A stretch of DNA of 64,000 nucleotides from Paraburkholderia monticola (GCF_001580545.1 NZ_LRBG01000004.1:124001-188000), one strand, 5' to 3'. Shown: positions 1 to 8,205, counted from the stretch's first letter. Program-made: numbers and translations. The notes: a model not told the origin generated them from the letters alone.

Positions 1-229
1 CGCTGCGATCGCCGCCCCACAGCGTGATCTTCAGCGGCTGGTTGAAGTAGTCGGCGATGCCTTTCAACTGCACGGTGGAGGCTGAACTCAGCAGCCACAT
101 CAGCAGGAAGAACGCCATCATCGCGGTCATGAAGTCCGCGTACGCGAGCTTCCACGCGCCGCCGTGATGACCGGACTTTTTGGGCGTTGCGCGCTTGACA
201 ACGATTGCGCGGTCTTTGTCCTTGCTCAT
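1..229 (-). CDS. motB: Flagellar stator protein MotB (5' part, cut by window edge)
   Basis: Only the first 76 residues lie in the window. MotB anchors the stator to peptidoglycan and, with MotA, forms the ion channel that drives flagellar rotation. The visible part has a short basic cytoplasmic N-terminus (MSKDKDRAIVVKR), then a single membrane helix preceded by YADFMTAMMAFFLLMWLL. Asp32 in this motif is the proton-binding residue known for the family. The start lies 21 bases after the motA stop, so motA and motB are co-transcribed. The C-terminal OmpA-like peptidoglycan-binding domain must lie outside the window. Assignment is secure from the N-terminal motif and the motA neighbour. Confidence 0.95.
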   Translation of the reverse strand, partial: MSKDKDRAIVVKRATPKKSGHHGGAWKLAYADFMTAMMAFFLLMWLLSSASTVQLKGIADYFNQPLKITLWGGDRS

Positions 230-250
230 CGGTTCGGTTCCGCCGCCTGC

Positions 251-1111
251 TTATTTGGCCTTGACGCGGCGCACGTGCTCTTCGAGCTCGGCGAACGACG
301 GGCGCTCGGTCGAGAAGAGCACCTTGCGGCCGAACTCGACAGCAATCGCCGGCGCGTAGCCGTTCAGGCTCGCGAGGATCGTCACCTTGATGCACTGGAA
401 CATCTTGGTCGACTCGGTCACGCGCTGCTCGGCAACGCTCGCGAGCGGCCCGATCAGCCCGTACGAAAGCAGAATGCCGAGGAAGGTGCCGACCAGCGCC
501 TGCGCGATCATCTCGCCGAGCACCGCGGGCGGCTTGTCGGCCGAGGCCATCGTGTGCACCACGCCCATCACCGCGGCGACGATACCGAACGCGGGCATCG
601 CGTCGCCGACCTTGGTCAGCGCGTGCGCGGGCGCCTCGCCTTCCTGGTGGTGCGTCTCGATTTCCTCGTCCATCAGGCTTTCGATCTCGAACGCGTTCAT
701 GTTGCCGCCGACCATCAGCCGCAGGTAGTCGGTCAGGAACTCGATGATGTGCTTGTCGGCGAGGATCTTCGGGTACTGCGTGAAGATCGGGCTCTTCGAC
801 GGATCGTCGATGTCGGCTTCGAGCGTCAGCGTGCCTTCCTTGCGCGCTTTCGCGAGCAGCACGTACAGGAGCCCCATCAGCTCCATGTAGACGTCCTTGT
901 TGTATTTCGCACCCTTGAACAGGGTCGGGATGACGCGCACTGTCGCCATGATCGTCTTCATTCCGTTGCCGAGAATGAACGCGCCAACGCCTGCCCCGGC
1001 GATCATCAGCACTTCAACGGGTTGCAGCAGCGCGCCGAGATGGCCGCCTTCGAGCGCGTAACCGCCGAAAACGGACAATAGCGTCACGAGTGTTCCCACG
1101 AAAATCAGCAC
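251..1111 (-). CDS. motA: Flagellar motor stator protein MotA
   Basis: Encodes 286 residues, the usual MotA length. MotA is an inner-membrane protein with four membrane helices that couples ion flow through MotA-MotB to torque on the rotor protein FliG. The N-terminus MLIFVGTLVTLLSVFGGYALEGG and the later helix pair around AMPAFGIVAAVMGVVHTM are characteristic. The charged cytoplasmic loop between helices 2 and 3 (residues about 60-160) is present. The chosen start is a GTG preceded at good spacing by GAGGG; no ATG lies further upstream in frame. It follows flhC by 136 bases and precedes motB by 21, so it belongs to the flhDC-motAB transcription unit. Confidence 0.96.
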   Translation of the reverse strand: MLIFVGTLVTLLSVFGGYALEGGHLGALLQPVEVLMIAGAGVGAFILGNGMKTIMATVRVIPTLFKGAKYNKDVYMELMGLLYVLLAKARKEGTLTLEADIDDPSKSPIFTQYPKILADKHIIEFLTDYLRLMVGGNMNAFEIESLMDEEIETHHQEGEAPAHALTKVGDAMPAFGIVAAVMGVVHTMASADKPPAVLGEMIAQALVGTFLGILLSYGLIGPLASVAEQRVTESTKMFQCIKVTILASLNGYAPAIAVEFGRKVLFSTERPSFAELEEHVRRVKAK

Positions 1112-1247
1112 TGCCGAGCCCTCACAAAAAAGCGACGGTCACCGTCGTTAGTCAGGTTTACGGCACCGGCGCGGAAAACTTTGGGGAAAAAGGGGGCGCC
1201 CGAGTCCGGTGTTAACCAGAGGCTTGCGCCACCTCAACGTGTGCTGC

Positions 1248-1898
1248 TCAGAGCTCGACGGTCTCGAGGGTTTCGAGCGCGGATGCGGTGCAGCGGGCCT
1301 CTTGAGCCCGTGCCTCGACCATGTGCGGTGATAGCGCCGGCACGCCGGGGACGGCAATTTGGCGCCCGGCACGCGTTTGCGCCGCCTTCTTCGTCTTGCC
1401 GGCGCGCGACGGCGGCTGGCACAGTCCGCAGACGAACGCGTGCTGCGGATCATGCGCGTGCGCGACGAAGTGACCGCTGCAGCGCCGGCAGGCGCTCATT
1501 TGCAGCATGCCCGAGTCGAAGAAGCGCACCAGCGTCCACGCGCGCGTGAGGCTGAGCACCGGCTCGTCGTCGTGCAACTGCACGTGTTCCAGGTAGAGCC
1601 GGTAGCTCTTCACGATCGATTCGATCGCGTGGCAGCCGCCGTGATCGGCCATGAAACGGTAGATGTTGTAGAACAGCGATGAATGAAAGTTCGGCTGCCA
1701 GGTCATGAACCAGTCGGTCGAGAACGGCAGCATGCCCTTGGGCGGCGAGACCCCTTTCAGTTCCTTGTACAGCCTGATGAGCCGGTCGCGCGACAGACTG
1801 GTTTCCGCCTCCAGCAATTGCAGGCGCGCACCCAGTCCAATCAGCTCGATCGCGAGGGTAATTTCCCGGACTTCGAGTACGACGCTCTTGCTGGCCAT
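1248..1898 (-). CDS. flhC: Flagellar master transcriptional activator FlhC
   Basis: Encodes 216 residues. FlhC binds FlhD as the FlhD4C2 complex and activates class II flagellar promoters. The C-terminal part holds the pattern CRRC...CGLC, the four cysteines known to bind zinc in FlhC. The protein is about 24 residues longer than the enterobacterial form because of a basic, low-complexity tail (SRAGKTKKAAQTRAGRQ and following), as commonly seen in Burkholderia. The start ATG overlaps the flhD stop by one base (TGATG), implying translational coupling. The frame continues further upstream but that part is the flhD region read in another frame. Confidence 0.95.
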   Translation of the reverse strand: MASKSVVLEVREITLAIELIGLGARLQLLEAETSLSRDRLIRLYKELKGVSPPKGMLPFSTDWFMTWQPNFHSSLFYNIYRFMADHGGCHAIESIVKSYRLYLEHVQLHDDEPVLSLTRAWTLVRFFDSGMLQMSACRRCSGHFVAHAHDPQHAFVCGLCQPPSRAGKTKKAAQTRAGRQIAVPGVPALSPHMVEARAQEARCTASALETLETVEL

Positions 1899-2218
1899 CA
1901 GCCGAGGTGCTCGACCGGCTGGCTCGCCATCAGGATCGCCGAATGCGCCTGGGCGATCGAGCCGGCCTTGTCCTTGTCCGCGAGAGCGGACAGCACCGCG
2001 TGGTCGTCGAAGCGGAAGCGGCACAGCATCTGGTTGGACGCCGCAAGCTTGACGGTCTGCGCCAACGACAGATTGGCGATCACATCGGCTAGCTGATCCG
2101 AAATTCCCATGCGGAACATGCCCATCGGCTTGTCTTCGCGCAGCAGACGCTGGGCGAGTAGCAGATAAGACAGGTTGACTTCCCTGATCTCACTGAGCAT
2201 CTGACTAGTCGCGCTCAT
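1898..2218 (-). CDS. flhD: Flagellar master transcriptional activator FlhD
   Basis: Encodes 106 residues. FlhD is the partner of FlhC at the top of the flagellar hierarchy. The sequence MSATSQMLSEIREVNLSYLL followed by LLAQRLLREDK is typical of the family, and the helical organisation fits. The start at 2218 is supported by GGGGGAAATC directly upstream, a good ribosome-binding site, although the same frame stays open for a further 150 codons. A leader of about 350 bases with a promoter-like TATAAT (minus strand, 2570-2575) and two palindromes lies upstream, so expression is probably strongly regulated at this point. Confidence 0.95.
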   Translation of the reverse strand: MSATSQMLSEIREVNLSYLLLAQRLLREDKPMGMFRMGISDQLADVIANLSLAQTVKLAASNQMLCRFRFDDHAVLSALADKDKAGSIAQAHSAILMASQPVEHLG

Positions 2219-2381
2219 GATTTCCCCCGTACGTATGCCCGGCTGGTCAGGCCGATTTTTTTTGCGGAAACGTTTGCTCGAGCGCGCGCGATCAATCCGC
2301 GCGAATCGGCTCGTCTCTGGTCTGGCAAGCATTGTCTCGAAAGGGGACACAGTCGAAAATCGGAGAGACACCCCAGCTGTC

Positions 2382-2399
2382 TGACGGATTAATCCGTCA
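2382..2399. promoter_or_regulatory. Perfect 18-bp palindrome in the flhDC leader
   Basis: TGACGGATTAATCCGTCA is its own reverse complement. It lies 164-181 bases upstream of the flhD start, between a candidate sigma-70 promoter and the gene. Its centre is about 22.5 bases from the centre of a second palindrome, two helical turns away. A dimeric regulator site is inferred; the protein is unknown. Confidence 0.6.
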
Positions 2400-2403
2400 T
2401 TTG

Positions 2404-2422
2404 TGTAGGAATAATTCCTACA
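2404..2422. promoter_or_regulatory. 19-bp palindrome resembling an RcsAB-type box, flhDC leader
   Basis: TGTAGGAATAATTCCTACA has two perfect 9-base arms around a single A. The core resembles the RcsAB box known to repress flhDC in enterobacteria (TAAGAATATTCCTA-like) and is the sort of site bound by LuxR/FixJ-family response regulators. It sits 4 bases from the 18-bp palindrome. Binding by an Rcs-like regulator is inference. Confidence 0.55.
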
Positions 2423-2569
2423 AGTCTTGCCGTTGAAGACGCTGATTGGGATGAAACCGATGCGCGGGGCGGGTCTGACGATGCGCGAGGGATTTTCTGC
2501 GGCTGGGCCGTGTACCGGATGGTGAGCTTTCGGGACTTGACGGCCGCACCGCAAAAACGGTGGAAACCA

Positions 2570-2597
2570 ATTATAAGACCTTTTCACTCGCCTGCAA
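2570..2597 (-). promoter_or_regulatory. Candidate sigma-70 promoter for flhDC
   Basis: On the minus strand a perfect TATAAT (2570-2575) follows TTGCAG (2592-2597) with a 16-base spacer. This would give a leader of roughly 345 bases before flhD, similar to the long flhDC leader of enterobacteria. The minus-35 is a weak match, so the call is tentative. Confidence 0.4.
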
Positions 2598-3019
2598 TGT
2601 GACTCGGTTAGAGGCATTTCCCGATTCATCCGACCCTCGGGTCCGCCGCTTGCTGCAGTGCATTCCACTTGCTAAGCGTTTGTTCGAATCGGGGGCATGA
2701 CGCTGCCGGATCAGGTGACGGCCCGTGATCGAACCCCGCTCGAAAGCTGTAACGGCCGATGTTTCGCGCTGTAACAACATTAAGTGTTTGAAAAATAACT
2801 CGAATTAGCGCGGTCGATCCCGATAATGGAGGCTAAGGGATTACCCGACACCTATTTCGGGGCCCCCGGGCGGAAAGCAACCGCGCCCAACCGCCCGTCG
2901 GGCATACGCTGCGCGCACCATTCCAGCGGTCGTGCGCAGTCCCGGTAAGTTGCAGAAATCTGTCATGGAATCCGAGTCAGCGCTCCAGCGCCAGCTCCGA
3001 TCGACACAGGAGAAAACGC
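2598..3019. other. Intergenic region between flhDC and the glycosyltransferase gene
   Basis: No gene was recognised here. The 8-mer GCTGTAAC occurs twice, at 2746-2753 and 2768-2775, spaced 22 bases, on one face of the helix; it might be an operator pair. The rest is unremarkable apart from a C/G-rich stretch near 2860-2900. Confidence 0.4.
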
Positions 3020-4084
3020 ATGCGAATCGCACAAATCGCGCCGCTTTATGAAGCTGTCCCACCGAAACTCTATGGCGGCACCGAACGTGTCGTGTCGTAT
3101 CTGACCGAAGCGCTGGTCGACCTCGGTCATGACGTCACGCTGTTCGCGAGCGGCGACTCGGTCACCTCCGCGAATCTCGAGGCGTGCTGGCCTCGCGCGC
3201 TGCGCCTCGACCCGACGATTCGCGACGCATTGGCGCCGCATGTGCTGATGATGGAAAAGGTCCGCAAGGTCGCGCACGAGTTCGACGTGCTGCACTTCCA
3301 CCTCGACTACATGCCGTTCCCCCTGTTCACGACGATGGACACGCCGTTCGTGACCACGCTGCATGGCCGTCTCGATCTGCCGGAATTGCAGCCGGTGTTC
3401 GACGCGTTCCAGCACGTGCCGGTCGTGTCGATTTCGGATTCGCAGCGCATCCCGCTGCAGCAGGCCAACTGGCTCAACACGATCTATCACGGTCTGCCGG
3501 AGCAACTGCTCACGCCGCAGCCGCACAAGAAGCCCGAATACCTCGCGTTCCTCGGCCGCATCTGCCCGGAAAAGCGCGTCGATACAGCTATCAAGATCGC
3601 CGCGCAAAGCGGTCTGCCGCTGAAGATCGCCGCCAAGGTGGACAAGGTCGACATGGAGTACTTCAAGCGCGAGATCGAGCCGCTGCTGTCGATGGCGCAT
3701 GTCGAGTTCGTCGGCGAGATCAACGAAGCGCAGAAGCCCGAGTTTCTGTCCGGTGCGAAGGCGCTGCTGTTCCCGATCGACTGGTCGGAGCCGTTCGGCC
3801 TCGTGATGATCGAGTCGATGGCCTGCGGCACGCCGGTTATCGCGTTCAATCGCGGCTCGGTGCCGGAGGTGATCGACCACGGCGTGACCGGCTATATCGT
3901 CGAGGACGTGCAAGGCGCGGTCGCCGCGCTGCAGCGTCTCGACGAGCTGTCGCGCAGCGAAATCCGCGCGCAGTTCGAACGCCGCTTCAGTTCGAAGACG
4001 ATGGCGCAGAACTATATCGACGGTTATTCGGCATTGATTGAAGCGACGCGGCGCCCGGTATTGCGCCAGGTGGCGGTCGGCTAA
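3020..4084 (+). CDS. Glycosyltransferase family 4 protein
   Basis: Encodes 354 residues with the GT-B fold signatures of group 1 / GT4 enzymes. The N-terminal acceptor half contains YGGTERVVSYLTEAL, a glycine-rich loop typical of this group. The C-terminal donor half contains EKRVDTAIKIA and the E-x7-E motif EPFGLVMIE (residues about 256-264), followed by SMACGTPVIA. No membrane segments or signal peptide are evident, so it is cytosolic. It starts 9 bases after AGGAG. It stands alone between flhDC and an H-NS gene and is followed by its own terminator. Donor and acceptor cannot be read from sequence; a role in surface polysaccharide or stress-related glycan is only a guess. Confidence 0.88.
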   Translation: MRIAQIAPLYEAVPPKLYGGTERVVSYLTEALVDLGHDVTLFASGDSVTSANLEACWPRALRLDPTIRDALAPHVLMMEKVRKVAHEFDVLHFHLDYMPFPLFTTMDTPFVTTLHGRLDLPELQPVFDAFQHVPVVSISDSQRIPLQQANWLNTIYHGLPEQLLTPQPHKKPEYLAFLGRICPEKRVDTAIKIAAQSGLPLKIAAKVDKVDMEYFKREIEPLLSMAHVEFVGEINEAQKPEFLSGAKALLFPIDWSEPFGLVMIESMACGTPVIAFNRGSVPEVIDHGVTGYIVEDVQGAVAALQRLDELSRSEIRAQFERRFSSKTMAQNYIDGYSALIEATRRPVLRQVAVG

Positions 4085-4100
4085 GCGCGCTTGAAAAAAC

Positions 4101-4131
4101 CGGCCGGCGCTTTTGTGCCCGGCCGTTTTTT
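4101..4131 (+). terminator. Intrinsic terminator after the GT4 gene
   Basis: A 7-bp G/C stem CGGCCGG / CCGGCCG is followed by six Ts, 16 bases after the stop codon. Confidence 0.85.
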
Positions 4132-4386
4132 CGCTACGCTTTGAAGGCCCGCTGTGAGCCTTTGCTTATAACGCTCAATAGCGGTTGAAGCCGGCATCGA
4201 AGTCGTTTGCACGCACGGAATGCGAAGTTATCTCGCTGCCGGACGCGAAAAAGCCGCCCTGCCTGGGCGGCTTTTTTAATACGCGGATGGTTGCGCTTCC
4301 AGGGCGGATTAGCGCGCGGCCAATAAGCCGGGCAGCAACAACCTTCAGTCCGCTTTCACCCTGTCTCGCATCAGCCCGGGCGGAAA
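4132..4386. other. Non-coding spacer between convergent genes
   Basis: This region separates the GT4 gene from the convergent H-NS gene. Apart from the hairpin at 4248-4277 nothing was recognised. Short open frames across it contain the terminator hairpin and are not credible genes. Confidence 0.5.
4248..4277. terminator. Bidirectional intrinsic terminator
   Basis: The stem GCCGCCC / GGGCGGC is flanked by an A-run on the left and six Ts on the right, so it can end transcription from either side. It most likely serves the leftward H-NS gene, which stops at 4387. Confidence 0.8.
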
Positions 4387-4689
4387 TCAGGCCGAGCCAA
4401 TCAGAAAGCGCTCGCGATTCTTGCCGACGATCCATTTGGGCGGTTTTCCGCGCCCGCTCCACGTATTGCCCGATTTAGGATCCTGATATTTTGCCGGCAG
4501 CGGTGTCTTCTTCGGCGGGCGACCGCGCTTGGCGGCGACCGCGAAGCCGAGATCCTGCGCCGTCAGACCGTATTCGGCGATTTTTTGGCGGATGTCGGCG
4601 ACGACATTGTCGATTTCCGTGCGTCGCGCTTCTTCTGCCTGTGCCTGCAATTTAGCGATCTGCGCCTTGAGATCGGCGTATTGAGACAT
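4387..4689 (-). CDS. H-NS family histone-like nucleoid-structuring protein
   Basis: Encodes 100 residues. The N-terminal half (residues 1-45) is a helical, coiled-coil oligomerisation region rich in Ala, Gln and Glu. The linker GRPPKKTPLPAKY leads into the C-terminal DNA-binding core with TWSGRGKPPKW, the AT-hook-like loop that defines H-NS proteins of Burkholderiales. These proteins bind AT-rich DNA and silence transcription. The gene starts after GGGGAGAACCAA. A TATAAT (minus strand 4736-4741) lies about 47 bases upstream in an AT-rich region that could itself be autoregulated. Burkholderia genomes carry many paralogues, so no specific name is given. Confidence 0.93.
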   Translation of the reverse strand: MSQYADLKAQIAKLQAQAEEARRTEIDNVVADIRQKIAEYGLTAQDLGFAVAAKRGRPPKKTPLPAKYQDPKSGNTWSGRGKPPKWIVGKNRERFLIGSA

Positions 4690-4735
4690 TTGGTTCTCCC
4701 CATTCTAGAACTCATTCGACCGCAGACTAGCTGCA

Positions 4736-4741
4736 ATTATA
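4736..4741 (-). promoter_or_regulatory. Minus-10 element of the H-NS gene
   Basis: A perfect TATAAT on the minus strand, about 47 bases ahead of the start codon, lies inside the AT-rich divergent region (4690-4971) shared with aqpZ. The minus-35 is not obvious. Confidence 0.45.
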
Positions 4742-4971
4742 AAAATTCGCAATGGCCACTAATACCGGTTTAGCAAGTTTTCCTCTGATATTTATTAAAG
4801 CGCGGGAATTGTAAAACCTGCGCCTTATCTCACAATAGCTTATAAATCCTGTGCAGATTGACAATCCTTGACACCCGATTTGGCGCTGCCTACCTAGAAT
4901 TGAGCGTTCAATGCACGTACCGTCCTTTTCGATGCGTGCTTCTGAAGTACCCATTCTTTTCAGGATCAAGC

Positions 4972-5712
4972 ATGCAGTTGTCAAAACGCCTCGCTGCCGA
5001 ACTGTTCGGCACCTTCTGGCTCGTGCTCGGGGGCTGCGGCAGCGCGGTTCTCGCCGCTAATTTCGCCGGGCCAATTCATGGTCTGGGCATCGGCTTCGTC
5101 GGCGTGTCGCTGGCGTTCGGCCTGACCGTACTGACGATGGCATTTGCGATCGGCCATATTTCGGGCTGCCATCTGAATCCGGCGGTGAGCGTCGGCCTGA
5201 TGGTCGCCGGCCGTTTTCCGGCGCGCGATCTGGTGCCGTACATCGTCGCCCAGGTGATCGGCGCGGTGCTCGGCGCCTTCGTGCTGTCGCTGATCGCGTC
5301 GGGTCAGCCGGGCTTCGACCTGGTCGCCAGCGGCTTCGCGACGAACGGTTACGGTGAGCAATCGCCGGGGCATTACTCGCTCGCCGCCGCCTTCATTTGC
5401 GAAGTCGTGATGACGGGCTTCTTCCTTTTCGTGATTCTGGGCGCAACCGACCGTCGCGCACCGGCCGGTTTCGCGCCGATCGCGATCGGCCTGTGCCTGA
5501 CGTTGATCCACCTGATCTCGATCCCCGTCACGAACACGTCGGTCAATCCGGCACGCTCCACGGGCCCGGCGCTGTTCGTCGGCGGCGTTGCGATCGATCA
5601 GCTGTGGTTGTTCTGGGTCGCACCGATCATCGGTGCGGTGATCGCGGGCCTCGTGTATCCGCTGATCGCCGAGGATCGCCGCAGCGATGCGCGCTCGCTG
5701 GCGCTCGACTGA
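4972..5712 (+). CDS. aqpZ: Aquaporin Z
   Basis: Encodes 246 residues, a typical AqpZ length. It is an inner-membrane channel that lets water pass through six membrane helices and two half-helices. Both signature NPA boxes are present: HLNPAVSVG and [11 protein letters not shown]. The residues around them (HISGC before the first, and Arg after the second) match water-selective rather than glycerol channels. The start at 4972 follows AGGA at suitable spacing; the frame is open further upstream but lacks a ribosome site. The gene is divergent from the H-NS gene, is monocistronic, and is followed by a strong terminator. Confidence 0.95.
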   Translation: MQLSKRLAAELFGTFWLVLGGCGSAVLAANFAGPIHGLGIGFVGVSLAFGLTVLTMAFAIGHISGCHLNPAVSVGLMVAGRFPARDLVPYIVAQVIGAVLGAFVLSLIASGQPGFDLVASGFATNGYGEQSPGHYSLAAAFICEVVMTGFFLFVILGATDRRAPAGFAPIAIGLCLTLIHLISIPVTNTSVNPARSTGPALFVGGVAIDQLWLFWVAPIIGAVIAGLVYPLIAEDRRSDARSLALD

Positions 5713-5760
5713 CGGGCAGGTCGACGCGTCGGTCGCGTGATCGGCGAGTAGTCAGCATGA

Positions 5761-5784
5761 ATGGGCGCCCCGGCGCCCATTTTT
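5761..5784 (+). terminator. Intrinsic terminator after aqpZ
   Basis: The 9-bp arms ATGGGCGCC / GGCGCCCAT are followed by five Ts, 49 bases after the aqpZ stop. Confidence 0.8.
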
Positions 5785-5885
5785 CATTGCGGCCATCAAT
5801 GCGATGGGCATGCCGCGGCGGCCCCGTGCACGCGCGCACCGCTGCTAGAATCGGGCGACCTCCCAGCCTCGCACAGGTGCTTTCG

Positions 5886-6653
5886 ATGAACCGTTTCCGC
5901 GGATTCCTGCAGGGCGTCGCCCTATCGTTCGGCGGCTTGTGCGCGAGCACGTTGGCGTTACCGCCTGCGTACGCAGCGACGAGCGAAGCGGCTGTCATTG
6001 CGAGCACGCCCCCCGCCCCCGCCGCGGCCAGTGGCAATATCGAAACCCTCATATTCGTTCGACACGGCGAAAAACCCGTGCAAGGCTACGGCCAGCTCGA
6101 CTGCCAGGGGCTCAACCGTGCGCTCGCGTTGCCGGCCGTCATCGCCGCCAAATTCGGCAAACCCGATGCGATCTATGCACCGGACCCTGGCCAGCAAAAA
6201 AACGACAGCGGTCATCCGTACTATTACGTGCGCCCGCTCGCGACGATCGAGCCGACCGCGATTCAATTCCAGATGCCGGTGCAAACGCCGTACGGCTTTG
6301 CGCAGATCGACCAACTTGGCAACGCGCTCGTCGATCCGGCCAATCGCGGCAAGTTGATCGTCATTGCGTGGGAGCACAATCTGATCGAGAAGCTGCTGCG
6401 GCAGATGTTGAGCGCGCATGGCGGCAATCCCGAGGACGTGCCGAAATGGCAAAGCGACGACTTCGACAGCATTTACATCGTGAGACTCGACTGGCGCAAC
6501 GGCACGCCACACGCGAGCTTCAAGCACGATCGCGAAGGACTCGACGGACGGGCGACCGACTGCCCTTGCGCGGCGTTGCCGGGTGGGACGGCGTCTTCCG
6601 CCGGGACGACTTCTTCGGCAGCATCGTCCGCGTCGGAGCGTGCGCCAGATTAA
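5886..6653 (+). CDS. Exported histidine phosphatase superfamily protein
   Basis: Encodes 255 residues. An N-terminal hydrophobic segment ending near AYAA (residues about 1-33) looks like a cleavable signal peptide. The phosphohistidine motif FVRHGEKP follows at about residue 57, placing it in the histidine phosphatase (phosphoglycerate mutase-like) superfamily. Beyond this the sequence is divergent. WEHNLIEKL near residue 160 probably supplies the second catalytic histidine. The C-terminus is a low-complexity Ser/Thr/Ala tail. The substrate is unknown. It stands alone downstream of the aqpZ terminator and no co-transcribed partner is obvious. Confidence 0.78.
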   Translation: MNRFRGFLQGVALSFGGLCASTLALPPAYAATSEAAVIASTPPAPAAASGNIETLIFVRHGEKPVQGYGQLDCQGLNRALALPAVIAAKFGKPDAIYAPDPGQQKNDSGHPYYYVRPLATIEPTAIQFQMPVQTPYGFAQIDQLGNALVDPANRGKLIVIAWEHNLIEKLLRQMLSAHGGNPEDVPKWQSDDFDSIYIVRLDWRNGTPHASFKHDREGLDGRATDCPCAALPGGTASSAGTTSSAASSASERAPD

Positions 6654-6940
6654 TCGGGTAATACAGATGTAAGCCGTGATTACGCGTGCTGGTGCGTCAA
6701 TCGGCAAGCGCGCGCGACGCGCCGTCTGGCGGCTTCGGTTCATCGGCCGCAAAGCCGCGTGGGGCGCGGCTGCAAGCGAGACGAGGTCACTGCGCCTAGC
6801 GCCCTCGCGACCTTTCCGCCTGCCGTCGATGGCTTCGACGATGCTTGCAGTCCGTAACATCTGGTCGCAGTCCCTCCTGCCGCGAGTGCGTACATTGGTC
6901 CTGTGCGACAAACCTACGTCGCCTCACAGGAGAGAACAAC

Positions 6941-7234
6941 ATGAAACGCATCGTCACTCACTTGCTGGTTGCTGCCGGACTCGCGGCGGGCGCATGCGGT
7001 GTCGCGCAGGCGCATACGGATCTGAGCGTGGGCCTATCGCTCGGCGCCCCGGTTTATGCCGCGCCGGCGCGCGTCTACGCGGCGCCGGAGCCGGTGTACT
7101 ACGGTGGCTGGGATCATCGCTACGGGCGGGGCGATTACTACCGCGACTATCACCGCGATGACCGTGGTTGGCGCCACGACGACCATCGCTGGGGTCATGA
7201 CGATCGCGGCCAGCATCGCGGCTGGCGGGATTGA
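6941..7234 (+). CDS. Small secreted His/Asp/Arg/Tyr-rich protein
   Basis: Encodes 97 residues. Residues 1-24 form a clear signal peptide ending AQA. The mature part begins with Ala/Pro/Val repeats (APVYAAPARVYAAPEPVYYGG) and then becomes an extremely polar run in which His, Asp, Arg, Tyr and Trp dominate (YRDYHRDDRGWRHDDHRW). Similar PXPV- and YHRD-rich exported proteins are frequent in Burkholderia. A metal-binding or envelope-stress role is sometimes suspected but not shown here. The start follows AGGAG closely. Transcription ends in the hairpin it shares with the convergent HAD gene. Confidence 0.75.
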   Translation: MKRIVTHLLVAAGLAAGACGVAQAHTDLSVGLSLGAPVYAAPARVYAAPEPVYYGGWDHRYGRGDYYRDYHRDDRGWRHDDHRWGHDDRGQHRGWRD

Positions 7235-7280
7235 TGGGCGTGAGCGGAGTGCGCGCTTCGCGCTCCGCGAGTAATTTCTG

Positions 7281-7316
7281 CGGCCCGCATCCGTGATTGT
7301 GGATGCGGGCCGTTTT
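7281..7316. terminator. Terminator hairpin between convergent genes
   Basis: The 12-bp perfect stem CGGCCCGCATCC / GGATGCGGGCCG with an 8-base loop is followed by TTTTC on the plus strand. It ends the secreted-protein gene and lies just beyond the HAD gene stop. Confidence 0.75.
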
Positions 7317-7335
7317 CAATCGCAGCGACTCAGGT

Positions 7336-8157
7336 TCAGGACGCCAGTTCGTCGTTGAGCGCAAACAGTTTGCGCAGATGATGCGCAACGCCCGCCTCGA
7401 AATTGTTGCCGATGCGTGGCACATGCGGCAGACGCGTGATCAGATCGGGATTGGCATTGTTCATCATGAATGGATGGCCGGCCGTCTCGAGCAGGTCGAT
7501 GTCGTTCATGTTGTCGCCGAAGGCGACGCACTGCGATGCGTCGACACCGAGGCGCTCGAGCACGACCTGCAGCGCGCGCCCCTTCGACACGTTCGCGGTC
7601 ATGACCTCGAGACAGTCCGGCAACGAATACGTCACGTACAGACGCTCACCGAATTCGCGTTCGAGATTGGCGGCCACCTGTGCGAGATCGGCGGGATCTC
7701 CGATATATAGCGCCTTGGCAATGTCGACGCCGTCGTGCTTCGGCAGATCGGTCACTTCGTACGTGAAGCCCGAGTCCTGGTGGAATTCCAGGAGATGGGG
7801 CGCGTCGCGGTCGATCAGCCACGCCTCGTCTGCAAACAGACTGACGATCACTCGACCATGCGCGCCGACAATTTCGGGCTGCACGAGACGCTGGACGATC
7901 TCTGGCGGCAGATCGTCGGCATGGATCACGGTGTTGTCGGGCGCGTGAATGCGCGCGCCGTTCGACGTGATCAGATACGGATTGATGCCGAGCAGGTCGC
8001 GGATGCCCGCGACGTCACAGTAATGCCGTCCTGTTGCGATCACGAACTGCAGCCCGTCGCTTTCGAGCTTGCGCACCGTGGCTATCGTGAACGGGTCCAC
8101 CTGGTGATCGGCGTTGAGCAGCGTGCCGTCGAGATCCGTGGCGATGACTTTGTACAT
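7336..8157 (-). CDS. Cof-type HAD-IIB family sugar phosphatase
   Basis: Encodes 273 residues. The HAD nucleophile motif DLDGTLL lies at residues 8-14. Motif II appears as VIATGR near residue 40, and the late motif FGDNMNDIDLLE near residue 220 supplies the acidic Mg2+ ligands. The length and the inserted cap fit the Cof/YidA class (IIB cap), which dephosphorylates small phosphorylated metabolites, often sugar phosphates. It is cytosolic. It lies directly downstream (48 bases) of a sugar kinase on the same strand, so the two probably form an operon in amino-sugar or sugar-phosphate turnover. The exact substrate cannot be told. Confidence 0.88.
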   Translation of the reverse strand: MYKVIATDLDGTLLNADHQVDPFTIATVRKLESDGLQFVIATGRHYCDVAGIRDLLGINPYLITSNGARIHAPDNTVIHADDLPPEIVQRLVQPEIVGAHGRVIVSLFADEAWLIDRDAPHLLEFHQDSGFTYEVTDLPKHDGVDIAKALYIGDPADLAQVAANLEREFGERLYVTYSLPDCLEVMTANVSKGRALQVVLERLGVDASQCVAFGDNMNDIDLLETAGHPFMMNNANPDLITRLPHVPRIGNNFEAGVAHHLRKLFALNDELAS

Positions 8158-8205
8158 GGTGAAGTCCGACGGCCGAGCCGTCTTGGCAGCGTCAAACCTC
8201 GTATT

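Noticed and set aside
4185-4478. Short frame between the GT4 and H-NS genes
   Set aside because: It runs through a strong bidirectional terminator hairpin and overlaps the H-NS gene; no ribosome site.
4858-4900. TTGACA boxes with TAGAAT as an aqpZ promoter
   Set aside because: The spacer from the nearer TTGACA to TAGAAT is 21 bases, too long for a normal sigma-70 promoter; no better pair was found.
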